From Erythrobacter oryzae (GTDB taxonomy: Bacteria > Pseudomonadota > Alphaproteobacteria > Sphingomonadales > Sphingomonadaceae): a stretch of DNA of 64,000 nucleotides. The stretch is from positions 744,001-808,000 of the forward strand of contig NZ_JASCXI010000001.1 in assembly GCF_030271515.1 (NCBI RefSeq), in the 5' to 3' direction. Of this stretch, positions 41,473-50,491 are shown piece by piece (position 1 is the stretch's first letter; every line of letters starts with the position of its first letter). The notes below the pieces were generated by a model. That model did not search any database and was not told where the DNA came from. It was given only the letters and a program-made list of their open reading frames with translations. Made by a program: the position numbers and the translations under genes.

Positions 41473-42633
41473 CTACCCCCGAAGCTCATCCAGCCAAGCG
41501 TCCAGCTTGCGGAAGTGATCTTCCCATGTGGGAGCGCGGTACGCCCGGGCTGCCGCCTGACGCGCCTCGGGTTGCGCGGGCCGATCTATCGCCGCATCGA
41601 TCGCTGCGGACCACCCCCCGGTGTCATCGGGATTCAATAGCAGCGCCTGCCCCTGCGCGATCTCGCGATGGCTCGGCAAATCGCTGGCGATGACCGGCGT
41701 GCCCATGGCGAGTGCTTCGCAGACCGGAAGGCCAAAGCCCTCTGCGCGGCTCGGCTGCAGAACTGCGCGTGAGCGGGCCATCAACAGCCCCAGCTGCGCA
41801 TCCTCGAGATCGGTGAGCACGGTGACATGGCGGCGCAGCACCGGATCTTCTGCGATCCGTAGCTGCACGTCGTCCGACAAGGCGCCCCATTTTCCCACCA
41901 ACACCAGTCCGGGCGTGAGGGTGCCGCGCCTTGCGGCAAGATCCTTCCAGACGTCGAGCAAGAGCCCGTGGTTCTTGCGTGGCTCGATCGTCGAGACGCA
42001 CAAGAAATAATCGTTGGCGTCGTGTTCCGCCGACGCCGCGAAGCTCGGCCCCGCAGCGTTCGGATCCAAGGCCGCGCCCGCAATGCTCGCAGCAAGAACC
42101 GGCGGAGACGATAGTCCATGCGTCCGGACATAGCTTGCGAGGCTTTCGGCCGTGGCATGCGAGTTTACCACAATACCGCTGCCAATCGACAAAGCGGCAT
42201 GAACGCGCTCGCGATGCCGGATGACGGCATGCGGCCGGCAGAACTCCGGATGAAGTATCGGGATCAGATCATGGATGAGATAGATCGCTTTCAGACGGCG
42301 GCCTTCGATCCAGCGGCGATGCCTCGGCAGGTCGAAGTCTGTATGGGTCACATTGATATAGAAGCTGCCCGCGGCACCCCGGCCCCCAGCCGCCAGAGCG
42401 ACTGGGGCCAAATGCATTAGTTGCTTGCGGAAGGAGGTCACCGGGCCGGGCTGCAACAGGGCGAAGAGCTGTTCGCTATGCCTCCGGCTGAGCACCCGGG
42501 CTGCACCGCGTAGCTGAACAACGGCACGGGCGTTGGACGCGCAGTGCTCCAGATAAGCTTCTGCCACGCGGTCCAAGCCGTTCGAAGGACGGCCGGCCCA
42601 GCGAAGGGCAACCAACCTGGTCACATCCAGCAT
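41473..42633 (-). CDS. Glycosyltransferase family 4
   Basis: 386 residues from the ATG at 42633 (MLDVTRLVALRWAGRPSNGLDRVAEAYL), the usual N-terminus of this subgroup; an upstream ATG at 42687 is less likely. Acceptor half with INVTHTDFDLP and YLIHDLIPILHPEF. Donor half with FLCVSTIEPRKNHGLLLDVW, LVGKWG, and ARSRAVLQPSRAEGFGLPVCEALAMGTPVIASDLPSHREI, including the E-x7-E motif. Probably assembles part of the exported glycan. Last gene before the tRNA-Met end of island B. Confidence 0.9.
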   Translation of the reverse strand: MLDVTRLVALRWAGRPSNGLDRVAEAYLEHCASNARAVVQLRGAARVLSRRHSEQLFALLQPGPVTSFRKQLMHLAPVALAAGGRGAAGSFYINVTHTDFDLPRHRRWIEGRRLKAIYLIHDLIPILHPEFCRPHAVIRHRERVHAALSIGSGIVVNSHATAESLASYVRTHGLSSPPVLAASIAGAALDPNAAGPSFAASAEHDANDYFLCVSTIEPRKNHGLLLDVWKDLAARRGTLTPGLVLVGKWGALSDDVQLRIAEDPVLRRHVTVLTDLEDAQLGLLMARSRAVLQPSRAEGFGLPVCEALAMGTPVIASDLPSHREIAQGQALLLNPDDTGGWSAAIDAAIDRPAQPEARQAAARAYRAPTWEDHFRKLDAWLDELRG

Positions 42634-42916
42634 TATCTCGCCAAACGCGCTCGCTACTTGCCGACCGATGCTCGCGGACAAAGTCAATCCACGCCGGCCA
42701 TGAACGGCCCGACTTCCGCACGCGCGGTAACTTTGCTGCTGGTCTTCAAATCAAACCCACGAATCAACAATTTCTCTGTTTCACGCTGGTATACGCCAGA
42801 AGGCTAGCGGTATCGCGCAATTCGGGAAAGCAATTGGGTGCATTCGGCTGACCTCGACATCGCCTGAATAGCGCTGCCGCCATGAATATCACAAATTATC
42901 AATGACTTAAGTGAAT

Positions 42917-42993
42917 TGGTAGCGGAGGAGGGACTCGAACCCCCGACACGCGGATTATGATTCCGCTGCTCTAACCGGCTGAGCTACTCCGCC
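42917..42993 (-). tRNA. tRNA-Met (CAU), elongator type
   Basis: 77 nt including encoded CCA. Begins GGCGGAGTAGCTCAGCCGG; the anticodon arm GCGGA-ATCATAA-TCCGC gives anticodon CAU; T-arm GGGGGTTCGAGTCCCTC; the 3' acceptor half CTCCGCTACCA pairs with the 5' half. A G1-C72 pair rather than the initiator mismatch marks it as elongator Met; a tRNA-Ile2 (lysidine) reading is less likely from overall similarity. Its 3' end is duplicated at 7227 and 23135, so it served as an integration target. Confidence 0.95.
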
Positions 42994-43104
42994 CCAAGGG
43001 GGATCCGGCGGCTGATCCGGCCGGATTCGGCGCCGGGTGTCCCCGACGCGAGGCGCGCCATTAGGGCGGTGCGGGCGCGGGGTCAAGCCCCTTGGGAAGG
43101 CCGG

Positions 43105-43635
43105 TTACAGCCGCTCGCGGCCGCGGAAAGCGCAGGTCTTGATCTCCTCCCACGGGCCTCCGCAGTAGCGGTGCAGCGCGAGCGCGGGGAAGGCGAAGCG
43201 GCCCTTGGCGATCCACGGCGCCAGCAGCGTAGGGAGCGCCGCCTGAAGCGCCCTCGCCTCGTCCTTGGTGACCTTGTTCTGGATCGTGACGTGCGGACGC
43301 GGCTCGTAGAGGTCCTGTTCGGTGAGGCTGCCGCGGAAGTGCTCGGCTAGCCCCTCGCGCAGGGCGAGCAGCTGCGGCGCCTCGAGCGCGATTGCGGTGC
43401 CCTTGCCCAGATCCATCACCCCCTTCACCGCCCCCTCGGGCGCGGCGAACTCAGAGGCCACGCGCGGCAGGAAGTCGCGCAGCTCCTCGAGCAACGAGGG
43501 CGCGAAGGCGTGGAATAGCGTCACATGGGCGTGGAGGTGGTTCTTCTCAGGGGGATAATGCGCGCGCCGTAACCCTTGCGCGAAGGCCTGCAGATCGCGC
43601 GGCAGAACGGCGGTGACGATGAAAGGCTGCGGCAT
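43105..43635 (-). CDS. 2'-5' RNA ligase-family (2H phosphoesterase) protein
   Basis: 176 residues with two HxT motifs, HVTLFH and HVTIQN, the catalytic pair of 2H phosphoesterases. FIVTAVLPRDLQAFAQGLRRAHYPPEKNHLHAHVTL is the typical N-terminus. Bacterial relatives (ThpR) act as RNA 2',3'-cyclic phosphodiesterases or ligases in vitro. First core gene beyond the tRNA. Start at 43635 chosen because the upstream extension is unconserved. Confidence 0.85.
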   Translation of the reverse strand: MPQPFIVTAVLPRDLQAFAQGLRRAHYPPEKNHLHAHVTLFHAFAPSLLEELRDFLPRVASEFAAPEGAVKGVMDLGKGTAIALEAPQLLALREGLAEHFRGSLTEQDLYEPRPHVTIQNKVTKDEARALQAALPTLLAPWIAKGRFAFPALALHRYCGGPWEEIKTCAFRGRERL

Positions 43636-43706
43636 GGTTCCTTTGTCGCGCGGTCGAACCGGAAAACCGGGTCCCACTTTTCCTGACCGCGCTTCTCCAG
43701 CCTTAC

Positions 43707-44672
43707 CTACATCTCGCCGCGTTCTCTACGGATAGCATACCACTTGGCCACATTGGCATTGTGCTCGGCGAGCGTATTGGCGAACCAGTGCCCGCCCGTC
43801 CCGTCGGCGACCATAAACAGCGCGGCGGTCTTCTCGGGATTGAGCACGGCGGCGATACTGGCGCGCCCGGGATTGGTGATCGGGCCTTCGGGCAGCCCCG
43901 TGCGGGTATAGGTGTTGTAGCCGTTGACCGCGGCAATCTCGGACTGGTTGATCCGTCGCCCGAGCGGCTTGCCCTTGGTGATCGGGTAGATGATCGTCGG
44001 ATCGGCCTGCAATTTCATCCCCGTGCGCACGCGGTTCGAATAGAGCCCGGCGACCATCCGCCGCTCCTCGGGCTTGCCGGTTTCCTTCTCGACGATCGAG
44101 GCGAGGATCAGCGCGTCGCGCATCGTGTCGACCGCGATGCCGGGCGCGCGCTTGGCCCATTCCTCGGCGAGCGCGCGGTCCATCGCCGCCTGCATCTGCT
44201 CGACCAGCTTCGCCCGCGACTGGCCGCGCTCGAAGGAATAGGTGTCGGGCAGGATCGAGCCTTCGGGCGGCACCGGGATTTCGCCGGTGAGCAGCTCCTC
44301 GCCCATCAGCCGTTCCCAGACGAGGATAGAGGGCATGCCTTCGGGGATGGTGACGAAGCGCCGGATCACGTCGCCGCTTTGGAAGGCTGCGAGGATGTCG
44401 CCCTGGCTCATGCCCGCGGTGAGCAGGAACTCGCCCGCCTGGATCGGCGCGTCGGAGCCGAAGATGCGGGCTTGCAGCGTGAAGCCGGAGGCCGAGGAGA
44501 TCAGCCCCTCCGCCTCGAGCTTGGCCGCGACCGTGCCGACCGAGGCGCCTGCAGGGATCGTGAAAGGCGTGTCCTTCGCGATCGTCGCCGATCCGAGGAA
44601 GGTCCACGCCAGCACCAGCCCCGCCGCGGCAAGGCCCAGCACCAGCAGCACGAGACCCCGCACGCGTGTCAC
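43707..44672 (-). CDS. mltG: Endolytic transglycosylase MltG
   Basis: 321 residues. N-terminal membrane anchor (LVLLVLGLAAAGLVLAWTFL), LysM-like region (PFTIPAGASVGTVAAKLEAEGLI) and the YceG catalytic domain: LEGS-equivalent PPEGSILPDTYSF, the catalytic Glu in ILASIVEKETG, and LQADPTIIYPI, NTYTRTGLPEGPITNPG. Cleaves nascent peptidoglycan strands at the inner membrane. It sits 4 bp after fabF in the same direction, the conserved acpP-fabF-mltG order. Confidence 0.95.
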   Translation of the reverse strand: MTRVRGLVLLVLGLAAAGLVLAWTFLGSATIAKDTPFTIPAGASVGTVAAKLEAEGLISSASGFTLQARIFGSDAPIQAGEFLLTAGMSQGDILAAFQSGDVIRRFVTIPEGMPSILVWERLMGEELLTGEIPVPPEGSILPDTYSFERGQSRAKLVEQMQAAMDRALAEEWAKRAPGIAVDTMRDALILASIVEKETGKPEERRMVAGLYSNRVRTGMKLQADPTIIYPITKGKPLGRRINQSEIAAVNGYNTYTRTGLPEGPITNPGRASIAAVLNPEKTAALFMVADGTGGHWFANTLAEHNANVAKWYAIRRERGEM

Positions 44673-44676
44673 GCTG

Positions 44677-45936
44677 TCAGTCGACCTTCTGCATGATGAT
44701 CGAGGCGTTGGTGCCGCCGAAGCCGAAGGAGTTGTTCAGCACCGCGCGCACCTGACGCTTCTTCGCCACCAGCGGCACGAGGTCGATACCCTCGGTGCCG
44801 TCATCGGGATCGTGCAGGTTGAGCGTCGGCGGCACGATCTGGTCGCGCATCGCGAGGATGCAGAAGATCGCCTCGACCGCGCCCGCGCCGCCCAGCAGGT
44901 GGCCGATCGCGCTCTTGGTGGAGGACATCGACGCGCCCGACAGGCCCTCGCCCAGCACGCGCTTGATCGCGGCCAGTTCGATGGTGTCGGCCATGGTCGA
45001 GGTGCCGTGGGCGTTGATGTAGTCGATATCGCCCGGGCCGAGGCCGGCCTTCTTCAGCGCCATGCGCATCGCCAGTTCCGCACCGCGGCCCTCAGGGTGC
45101 GGGGCGGTGACGTGATAGGCATCGCCCGACAACCCGTAGCCGGTGACTTCGGCGTAGATCTTCGCGCCGCGGGCCTTGGCGCGTTCGTATTCCTCGAGCA
45201 CCACCACGCCCGCGCCCTCGCCCATGACGAAGCCGTCACGGTTGCGGTCGTAAGGACGGCTGGCCTCCTCGGGCCGGTCGTTCATGCTCATGTTCAGCGC
45301 GCGCGCCTGTGCGAAACCGGCGATGCCGAGCGGGTTGACGGTCGATTCCGCCCCGCCCGCCAGCATGATGTCGGCATCGTCCATCATGATCATGCGCGCG
45401 GCATCACCGATCGAGTGCGCGCCGGTCGAACAGGCGGTGACGACCGCATGGTTCGGGCCCATGAAGCCGTACTTGATCTGCACCTGCCCGGTGATGAGGT
45501 TGATGAGCCGCCCGTGCACGAAGTGCGGCGAGACGCGGCCGGGGCCGCGCTCGTGGAGGTTGACGCTCTCGATCTCGATCCCCGGCAGGCCGCCGATGCC
45601 CGATCCGATCGAGCAGCCGGTGCGCTCCTTCTCGGCATCGGTCATGTCGGTGAGGCCCGCATCTTCCAGCGCCTGCCCGGCGGCGTCGATGCCGTAGATA
45701 ATGAAGGGATCGACCTGGCGCTGGATCTTGTGATCGACACGCTTGTCGGGATCGAAGCCCCAGGGGTGATCCTTGGGCTTGACCTCGCAGGCGATGGTGC
45801 ACTTCTGGTTCGAGGCGTCGAAACGGGTGATCTGGCCCGCCCCGCTCTTGCCCGCGATCAGGTTCGCCCACGTCGTCTCGACATCGGCTCCAAGCGGGGT
45901 GACAAGGCCAAGCCCGGTTACAACCACACGGCGCAT
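44677..45936 (-). CDS. fabF: 3-oxoacyl-ACP synthase II
   Basis: 419 residues. Thiolase-fold condensing enzyme: MRRVVVTGLGLVTPLG at the N-terminus, active-site Cys in AVVTACSTGAHSIGDAARMI, and the catalytic histidines in INAHGTSTMADTIEL and SAIGHLLGGAGAVEAIF. Ends FGFGGTNASIIMQ. Elongates acyl-ACP in fatty-acid synthesis. Downstream of acpP, with a hairpin attenuator between them. Confidence 0.97.
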   Translation of the reverse strand: MRRVVVTGLGLVTPLGADVETTWANLIAGKSGAGQITRFDASNQKCTIACEVKPKDHPWGFDPDKRVDHKIQRQVDPFIIYGIDAAGQALEDAGLTDMTDAEKERTGCSIGSGIGGLPGIEIESVNLHERGPGRVSPHFVHGRLINLITGQVQIKYGFMGPNHAVVTACSTGAHSIGDAARMIMMDDADIMLAGGAESTVNPLGIAGFAQARALNMSMNDRPEEASRPYDRNRDGFVMGEGAGVVVLEEYERAKARGAKIYAEVTGYGLSGDAYHVTAPHPEGRGAELAMRMALKKAGLGPGDIDYINAHGTSTMADTIELAAIKRVLGEGLSGASMSSTKSAIGHLLGGAGAVEAIFCILAMRDQIVPPTLNLHDPDDGTEGIDLVPLVAKKRQVRAVLNNSFGFGGTNASIIMQKVD

Positions 45937-45956
45937 TCAGGTTCTCCGATAAAGCA

Positions 45957-45988
45957 ACAGGCCCAACCCCCCAAAGGGCTGAGCCTGT
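45957..45988 (-). terminator. Hairpin between acpP and fabF, possible attenuator
   Basis: On the minus strand ACAGGC and AGCCC pair with GGGC and GCCTGT, followed by TTGCTTT. The T-tract is imperfect, so it may partly terminate acpP transcripts and keep fabF lower, as expected for the very abundant ACP. Confidence 0.5.
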
Positions 45989-46097
45989 CTAGGCCCGGAT
46001 CCGCATCCCGGCAATCTGATGGCCGGAAAGCGCTGCCGCCTTGTCCCCGAGGGGCTGGCGGCAGGCCAATGCGGAAGACGGGGCGTCTCTGCGGGCT

Positions 46098-46334
46098 TCA
46101 GCCCTTGTGTTCTTCGATGTACTTGGTCGCGTCGCCGACCGTGGTGATCTTCTCGGCCGCATCGTCGGGGATTTCGACGCCGAATTCCTCTTCGAAGGCC
46201 ATCACCAGTTCCACGATGTCGAGGCTGTCCGCGCCGAGATCGTCGATGAAGCTTGCATCCTGAGTGACCTTGTCAGCCTCGACGCCGAGATGCTCGACGA
46301 CAATCTTTGCCACCCGGTCGGCAGTATCGCTCAT
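46098..46334 (-). CDS. acpP: Acyl carrier protein
   Basis: 78 residues, acidic. [18 protein letters not shown] start and the phosphopantetheine Ser in [20 protein letters not shown]. Carries acyl intermediates in fatty-acid synthesis. Next to fabF and mltG. Confidence 0.98.
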   Translation of the reverse strand: MSDTADRVAKIVVEHLGVEADKVTQDASFIDDLGADSLDIVELVMAFEEEFGVEIPDDAAEKITTVGDATKYIEEHKG

Positions 46335-46415
46335 GGTATTCCCTCTTGAAACTGGGGTTAGATAAGTCGCCCCCGCCCTAAAGAAGGGCGGTGCGATGTG
46401 CAAGTGGCATGACGC

Positions 46416-47396
46416 TCAGCGCGGGGCATCACCGTAACGAAGTGAAAGCTGACGCTCGGCGCGGCGGCGCGAGGCGATGCGGCCGAGGCCTTCCTGCGGC
46501 TCGAGCTTGCCAGGCTTCAGCGCCAGCGCTTGGCTGTAAAGCTGCTCCGCCGCCTCCAGATCGCCCTCGCCCTCGCGGCACAGGCCGATATTGAACAGGA
46601 TCGTGACGCTCTGGGGATTGGTCGCCTGCAAGGCCTCGAAGGCGCGGCAGGCTCCGGCCGGGTCCTTCTTGGTGAGCTTGAGCGCGGCCTTGAACGCCGC
46701 CTGATCGGGCTTGGACATGCCCTCGCGGCTCTCGAGCACGCGGATCGTGTCGTAGCGCTGGACCGGCGCGAGATCGTAGCGCACCGCATCGGCGAACTGG
46801 CGGGCGAGCTCCTCGATCATCGAATCGACCGGCGGCGTCGCCTCCTCGTCCTTGCAGAACCGGCGGCTGGTGACGAGCTGGTCGCCCTTGCCGTAGAGCA
46901 GCTCGCCCTCGCGCGAGACCAGCCGCACCTCGGGCCGCAAGGTCACCTCGCGCGCGCGGCAGGGGATCTCGACCTTCTTGCGCTCGATGCACTTGTCGTT
47001 GTCGTCGCGGGTAACGCACTCCTCGACCTGCTTGGTGCCGTCGTCGCGGTCGCGCCACGAGACCTCGGCAATCCCGCGCATCACCGCGTCAGCGCCCCCG
47101 CGATAGGCGGCGGGGTCGGCGTCGCGGTCATAGGTGTAGGTGGTGCCGCGCGGGGGCTCGGAGAAGGTGAGTTCGAACCACGCCCGGCCCTCGATCACCG
47201 CACCGCGCAGCGCCGAATCGATCGCGAAGGCGAGCCGCTCTCCGCCGCGCCCGGCAAAGCCCGCCAGCGCGATCGAGCGCGCGCGCGAGGGGGCATCGGT
47301 GCCGGCGGCGTAGATGCCCTCGACCGGCAGCGTCTCGGCTTGCACCACGCCCGCGTACAGCATCGCTGCCGCTCCGACCATCAACCTCAGCCGCAT
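46416..47396 (-). CDS. Exported TPR-containing protein of unknown function
   Basis: 326 residues. Signal peptide (MVGAAAMLYAGVVQA), a central beta-rich domain with paired cysteines (ECVTRDDNDKCIERKKVEIPCRARE), and C-terminal tetratricopeptide-like repeats (VTILFNIGLCREGEGDLEAAEQLYSQALALKPGKLEPQEGLGRI). Probably periplasmic; the cysteines could form disulfides. Conserved in sphingomonads as far as I recall, without assigned function. Confidence 0.75.
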   Translation of the reverse strand: MRLRLMVGAAAMLYAGVVQAETLPVEGIYAAGTDAPSRARSIALAGFAGRGGERLAFAIDSALRGAVIEGRAWFELTFSEPPRGTTYTYDRDADPAAYRGGADAVMRGIAEVSWRDRDDGTKQVEECVTRDDNDKCIERKKVEIPCRAREVTLRPEVRLVSREGELLYGKGDQLVTSRRFCKDEEATPPVDSMIEELARQFADAVRYDLAPVQRYDTIRVLESREGMSKPDQAAFKAALKLTKKDPAGACRAFEALQATNPQSVTILFNIGLCREGEGDLEAAEQLYSQALALKPGKLEPQEGLGRIASRRRAERQLSLRYGDAPR

Positions 47397-47516
47397 TGCC
47401 CAGCCCCCTCTCGAACCCGTCCGTGAACCGGAATTTCGCAGCCTTTGCCGTCATTAACAAGCCGCTTCGGCACCCCTTGCCAGCCGTGCTGCACCCGTGC
47501 GAGAGCCTCAGCCATC

Positions 47517-48533
47517 ATGCTGACTTTCTGCTCCCCCGCCCAGCAGACCCACGCGCCGATGCTGGAGCTCGTCAACGGCAAGGCGGAGGAGCATGCCGAG
47601 ACGCCCGCGCGGCTCGCCAACATGCTGGCACAGATGGGCGCGGTGCGGGAGCCTGCCGACTTCGGCCTTGCCGCGATCCATGCGGTGCACGATCCGGCTT
47701 ACGTCGCCTTCCTTCAAACCGCCCATGCCGACTGGCTGGCGGCGGGCCGCGAGGGCGATGCGATCGGCTATGCCTTCCCGGTGCGCGGGCGGCGGCCGCT
47801 CGATCTCGAGCGGATCGACGGGAGGCTCGGGCAATATGGCTTCGACACGGTGACACCGATTGCGGCGGGCACGTGGGCGGCAGCCTATGGCGCGGCGCAA
47901 TCGGCGCTCGCCGCGGTGGAGGCGGTGGCAAGCGGCGAGGCCCGCCACGCCTTCGCCCTGTGCCGCCCGCCGGGGCACCATGCGGGGGCGGACTATTTCG
48001 GCGGCTATTGCTACCTCAACAACGCCGCCATCGCCGCGCGGGCAGCGGCGGCGCGGGGGTTGGGGCCGGTGGCGGTGCTCGATGTCGATTACCACCACGG
48101 CAACGGCACGCAGGACATTTTCCGGGAGGACGGGAGCGTCTTCTTCGCCTCGATCCACGCCGACCCGCGCACTGATTTCCCCTATTTCTGGGGCCATGCG
48201 GATGAACGCGGCGCGGGCGATGGCGAAGGCGCGACCTTCAACCAGCCGCTACCGCGCGGGACGGGCTGGCAGGACTACGAGCGCGCGCTAGGCAAGGCGC
48301 TGGACGCGATCGCGGCATTCGGCGCGAAGACGCTGGTGGTCAGCTACGGCGCGGACACCTTTGCCGACGATCCGATCACTCAATTCGCCCTGACCACCGA
48401 GGACATGCAGCTCATGGGCGCGATGATCGGCGCGGCGGGCCTGCCGACTATCACGGTGATGGAAGGCGGCTACAACGTCGCGGCGCTGGGCCGCAACGTC
48501 GCCGCCTTCATTGCCGGGCTGGAGAGCGCTTAA
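47517..48533 (+). CDS. Histone deacetylase-family amidohydrolase
   Basis: 338 residues of the HDAC/acetylpolyamine amidohydrolase superfamily. Catalytic His pair in [26 protein letters not shown] and zinc ligands in [16 protein letters not shown] and [32 protein letters not shown] ends the domain. Bacterial members deacetylate acetylpolyamines or other acetamides in the cytoplasm. Convergent with aspS, overlapping by 4 bp. Confidence 0.9.
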   Translation: MLTFCSPAQQTHAPMLELVNGKAEEHAETPARLANMLAQMGAVREPADFGLAAIHAVHDPAYVAFLQTAHADWLAAGREGDAIGYAFPVRGRRPLDLERIDGRLGQYGFDTVTPIAAGTWAAAYGAAQSALAAVEAVASGEARHAFALCRPPGHHAGADYFGGYCYLNNAAIAARAAAARGLGPVAVLDVDYHHGNGTQDIFREDGSVFFASIHADPRTDFPYFWGHADERGAGDGEGATFNQPLPRGTGWQDYERALGKALDAIAAFGAKTLVVSYGADTFADDPITQFALTTEDMQLMGAMIGAAGLPTITVMEGGYNVAALGRNVAAFIAGLESA

Positions 48534-50320
48534 CCCGCCGGCTTGGCCTGCGGCTCGACCACGCGCAGGTGCAGTTCGCGAAGCGAGCGCGGCTCGGCCG
48601 GGCTCGGCGCGCCCATCAAGAGGTCTTCGGCGCGCTGGTTCATCGGGAAGAGCGAGATTTCGCGCAGGTTCTTCGCGCCGCACAGCAGCATGATAATGCG
48701 GTCGACCCCCGCCGCCATCCCTCCGTGCGGCGGCGCGCCGTACTGGAAGGCGCGGTACATGCCGCCGAAGCGCTCTTCCACATCCGCCTTGCTCAGGCCG
48801 ACGATCTCGAACGCCTTCACCATCGTTTCGGGCTTGTGGTTGCGGATCGAGCCTGAGGCGATCTCGTAGCCGTTGCAAACGAGGTCGTACTGGAACGCCT
48901 TGATCGTCAGCGGGTCCTGCCCCTCCAGCGCCTCGATCCCGCCCTGCGGCATCGAGAAGGGGTTGTGCGAGAAGTCGACCTTCTTCTCGTCCTCGTTCCA
49001 TTCGTAGAAGGGGAAGTCGACGATCCAGCACAGCTCGAAGCGGCTCTCGTCGATCAGGCCCAGTTCCTCGCCCACCCGGATGCGCGCCGCGCCCGCCAGC
49101 TTGGCGGCGTCGGCTTCCTTGCCCGCAGCGAAGAACAGCCCGTCGTTCTCGCCAAGGCCGAGCTCGGCATAGAGCTCGGCCATCCGCTCGGGCCCGTGGT
49201 TCTTGGCGATCGGCCCGCCGAACTCGCCGCCCTTGCGGGTGACATAGCCGAGGCCGGCAAAGCCTTCCTTGCGCGCCCAGTCGTTCATGTCGTCGAAGAA
49301 CTTGCGGCTCTTCTCGTGGGTCGCAGGCGCGGGGATGACGCGCACGACACCGCCGCCGCCGACGATTTTTTCGAAGAGGCCGAAGCCGCTCGAGGTGAAG
49401 TGCGAGGAAACGTCGCTGATGATCAGCGGGTTGCGAAGGTCAGGCTTGTCCGAGCCATACTTCAGCATCGCCTCGTCATAGGGGATGCGCGGGAACTGGC
49501 CCGCCGGGGTCACCGCCTTGTCGCCCGCGAAGGCCGCGAAGGTGCCCTGGATCACGGGCTCCATCGTCTCCCATACCTCCTCCTGAGTCACAAAACTCAT
49601 TTCGAGATCGAGCTGGTAGAATTCGCCCGGCAGACGGTCAGCGCGGGGGTCCTCGTCGCGGAAGCAGGGGGCGATCTGGAAATAGCGGTCGAAGCCCGCG
49701 ACCATCAGCAGCTGCTTGTACTGCTGCGGCGCCTGCGGGAGCGCGTAGAACTTGCCCGCGTGGATGCGGCTCGGCACGAGGAAGTCGCGCGCACCCTCCG
49801 GCGAAGAAGCCGTGAGAATAGGCGTCGAGAACTCGTTGAAACCGGCTGCGTTCATCCGCGCGCGCATGTCGGCGATCACCGCCACGCGGGTCATGATGTT
49901 CTTGTGCAGAGTCTCGCGGCGCAGGTCGAGGAAGCGATACTTCAACCGGATATCCTCGGGGTAAGGCTGCTCGTCGGCGACTGGCATCGGCAGCTCTTCG
50001 GCCGCGCTCTGCACCGTCACGCCGCGCGCGAACACCTCGATGCTGCCTGTGGCAAGGTTGGCGTTGACCGTCTCGGCGACGCGCGCCTTCACGGTGCCCT
50101 CGATGGTGACGACGCTCTCGACGCGCAGGCCCTCGAGCACGGGCAGCGCCGGGCTGTCGGTATCGGCCACAATCTGCGTGATGCCGTAATGATCGCGCAG
50201 GTCGATGAACAGCACGCCCCCGTGGTCGCGCTTGCGATGGATCCAGCCCGACAGGCGGACGGTCTCGCCGACATGCTCGGAAGAAAGCTGTGCGCAAGTA
50301 TGCGTGCGGTAGGGGTGCAT
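48530..50320 (-). CDS. aspS: Aspartyl-tRNA synthetase (probably non-discriminating)
   Basis: 596 residues, bacterial class II AspRS. N-terminal OB-fold ([26 protein letters not shown]), GAD insert, motif 2 [10 protein letters not shown] and motif 3 [14 protein letters not shown]. The RDHGG segment carries the His that marks AspRS enzymes charging both tRNA-Asp and tRNA-Asn, as in Pseudomonas; this would require GatCAB, not in the window. Confidence 0.96.
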   Translation of the reverse strand: MHPYRTHTCAQLSSEHVGETVRLSGWIHRKRDHGGVLFIDLRDHYGITQIVADTDSPALPVLEGLRVESVVTIEGTVKARVAETVNANLATGSIEVFARGVTVQSAAEELPMPVADEQPYPEDIRLKYRFLDLRRETLHKNIMTRVAVIADMRARMNAAGFNEFSTPILTASSPEGARDFLVPSRIHAGKFYALPQAPQQYKQLLMVAGFDRYFQIAPCFRDEDPRADRLPGEFYQLDLEMSFVTQEEVWETMEPVIQGTFAAFAGDKAVTPAGQFPRIPYDEAMLKYGSDKPDLRNPLIISDVSSHFTSSGFGLFEKIVGGGGVVRVIPAPATHEKSRKFFDDMNDWARKEGFAGLGYVTRKGGEFGGPIAKNHGPERMAELYAELGLGENDGLFFAAGKEADAAKLAGAARIRVGEELGLIDESRFELCWIVDFPFYEWNEDEKKVDFSHNPFSMPQGGIEALEGQDPLTIKAFQYDLVCNGYEIASGSIRNHKPETMVKAFEIVGLSKADVEERFGGMYRAFQYGAPPHGGMAAGVDRIIMLLCGAKNLREISLFPMNQRAEDLLMGAPSPAEPRSLRELHLRVVEPQAKPAG

Positions 50321-50491
50321 CTAAACTCTTGTCCTGTTGGCGGCTATGACGCTAGGGCGCGCGGGCGCGTTCGGAGCCTTGCTCCGCCGTCGGCGCGCTA
50401 ACAGGGCAAGCCTGCCGCTTTGTCAAGCGGGACAGGCCACACTGGGAACGATCCCGAGGGCGGCACTCCGCCCCTAGCGAAGCAAGAGAAA

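Larger units (their letters stand above)
23135..42993. mobile_element. Putative genomic island B (polysaccharide locus), ending in tRNA-Met
   Basis: The left boundary is TGGTAGCGGAGGAGGGA (23135-23151), a 17-nt copy of the tRNA-Met 3' end; the right boundary is the intact tRNA gene (42917-42993). Cargo is the whole inositol/heptose/capsule-export gene set. Several genes near the left end (23478-27000) use more A/T-ending codons than the core genes. No integrase remains. Confidence 0.55.
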
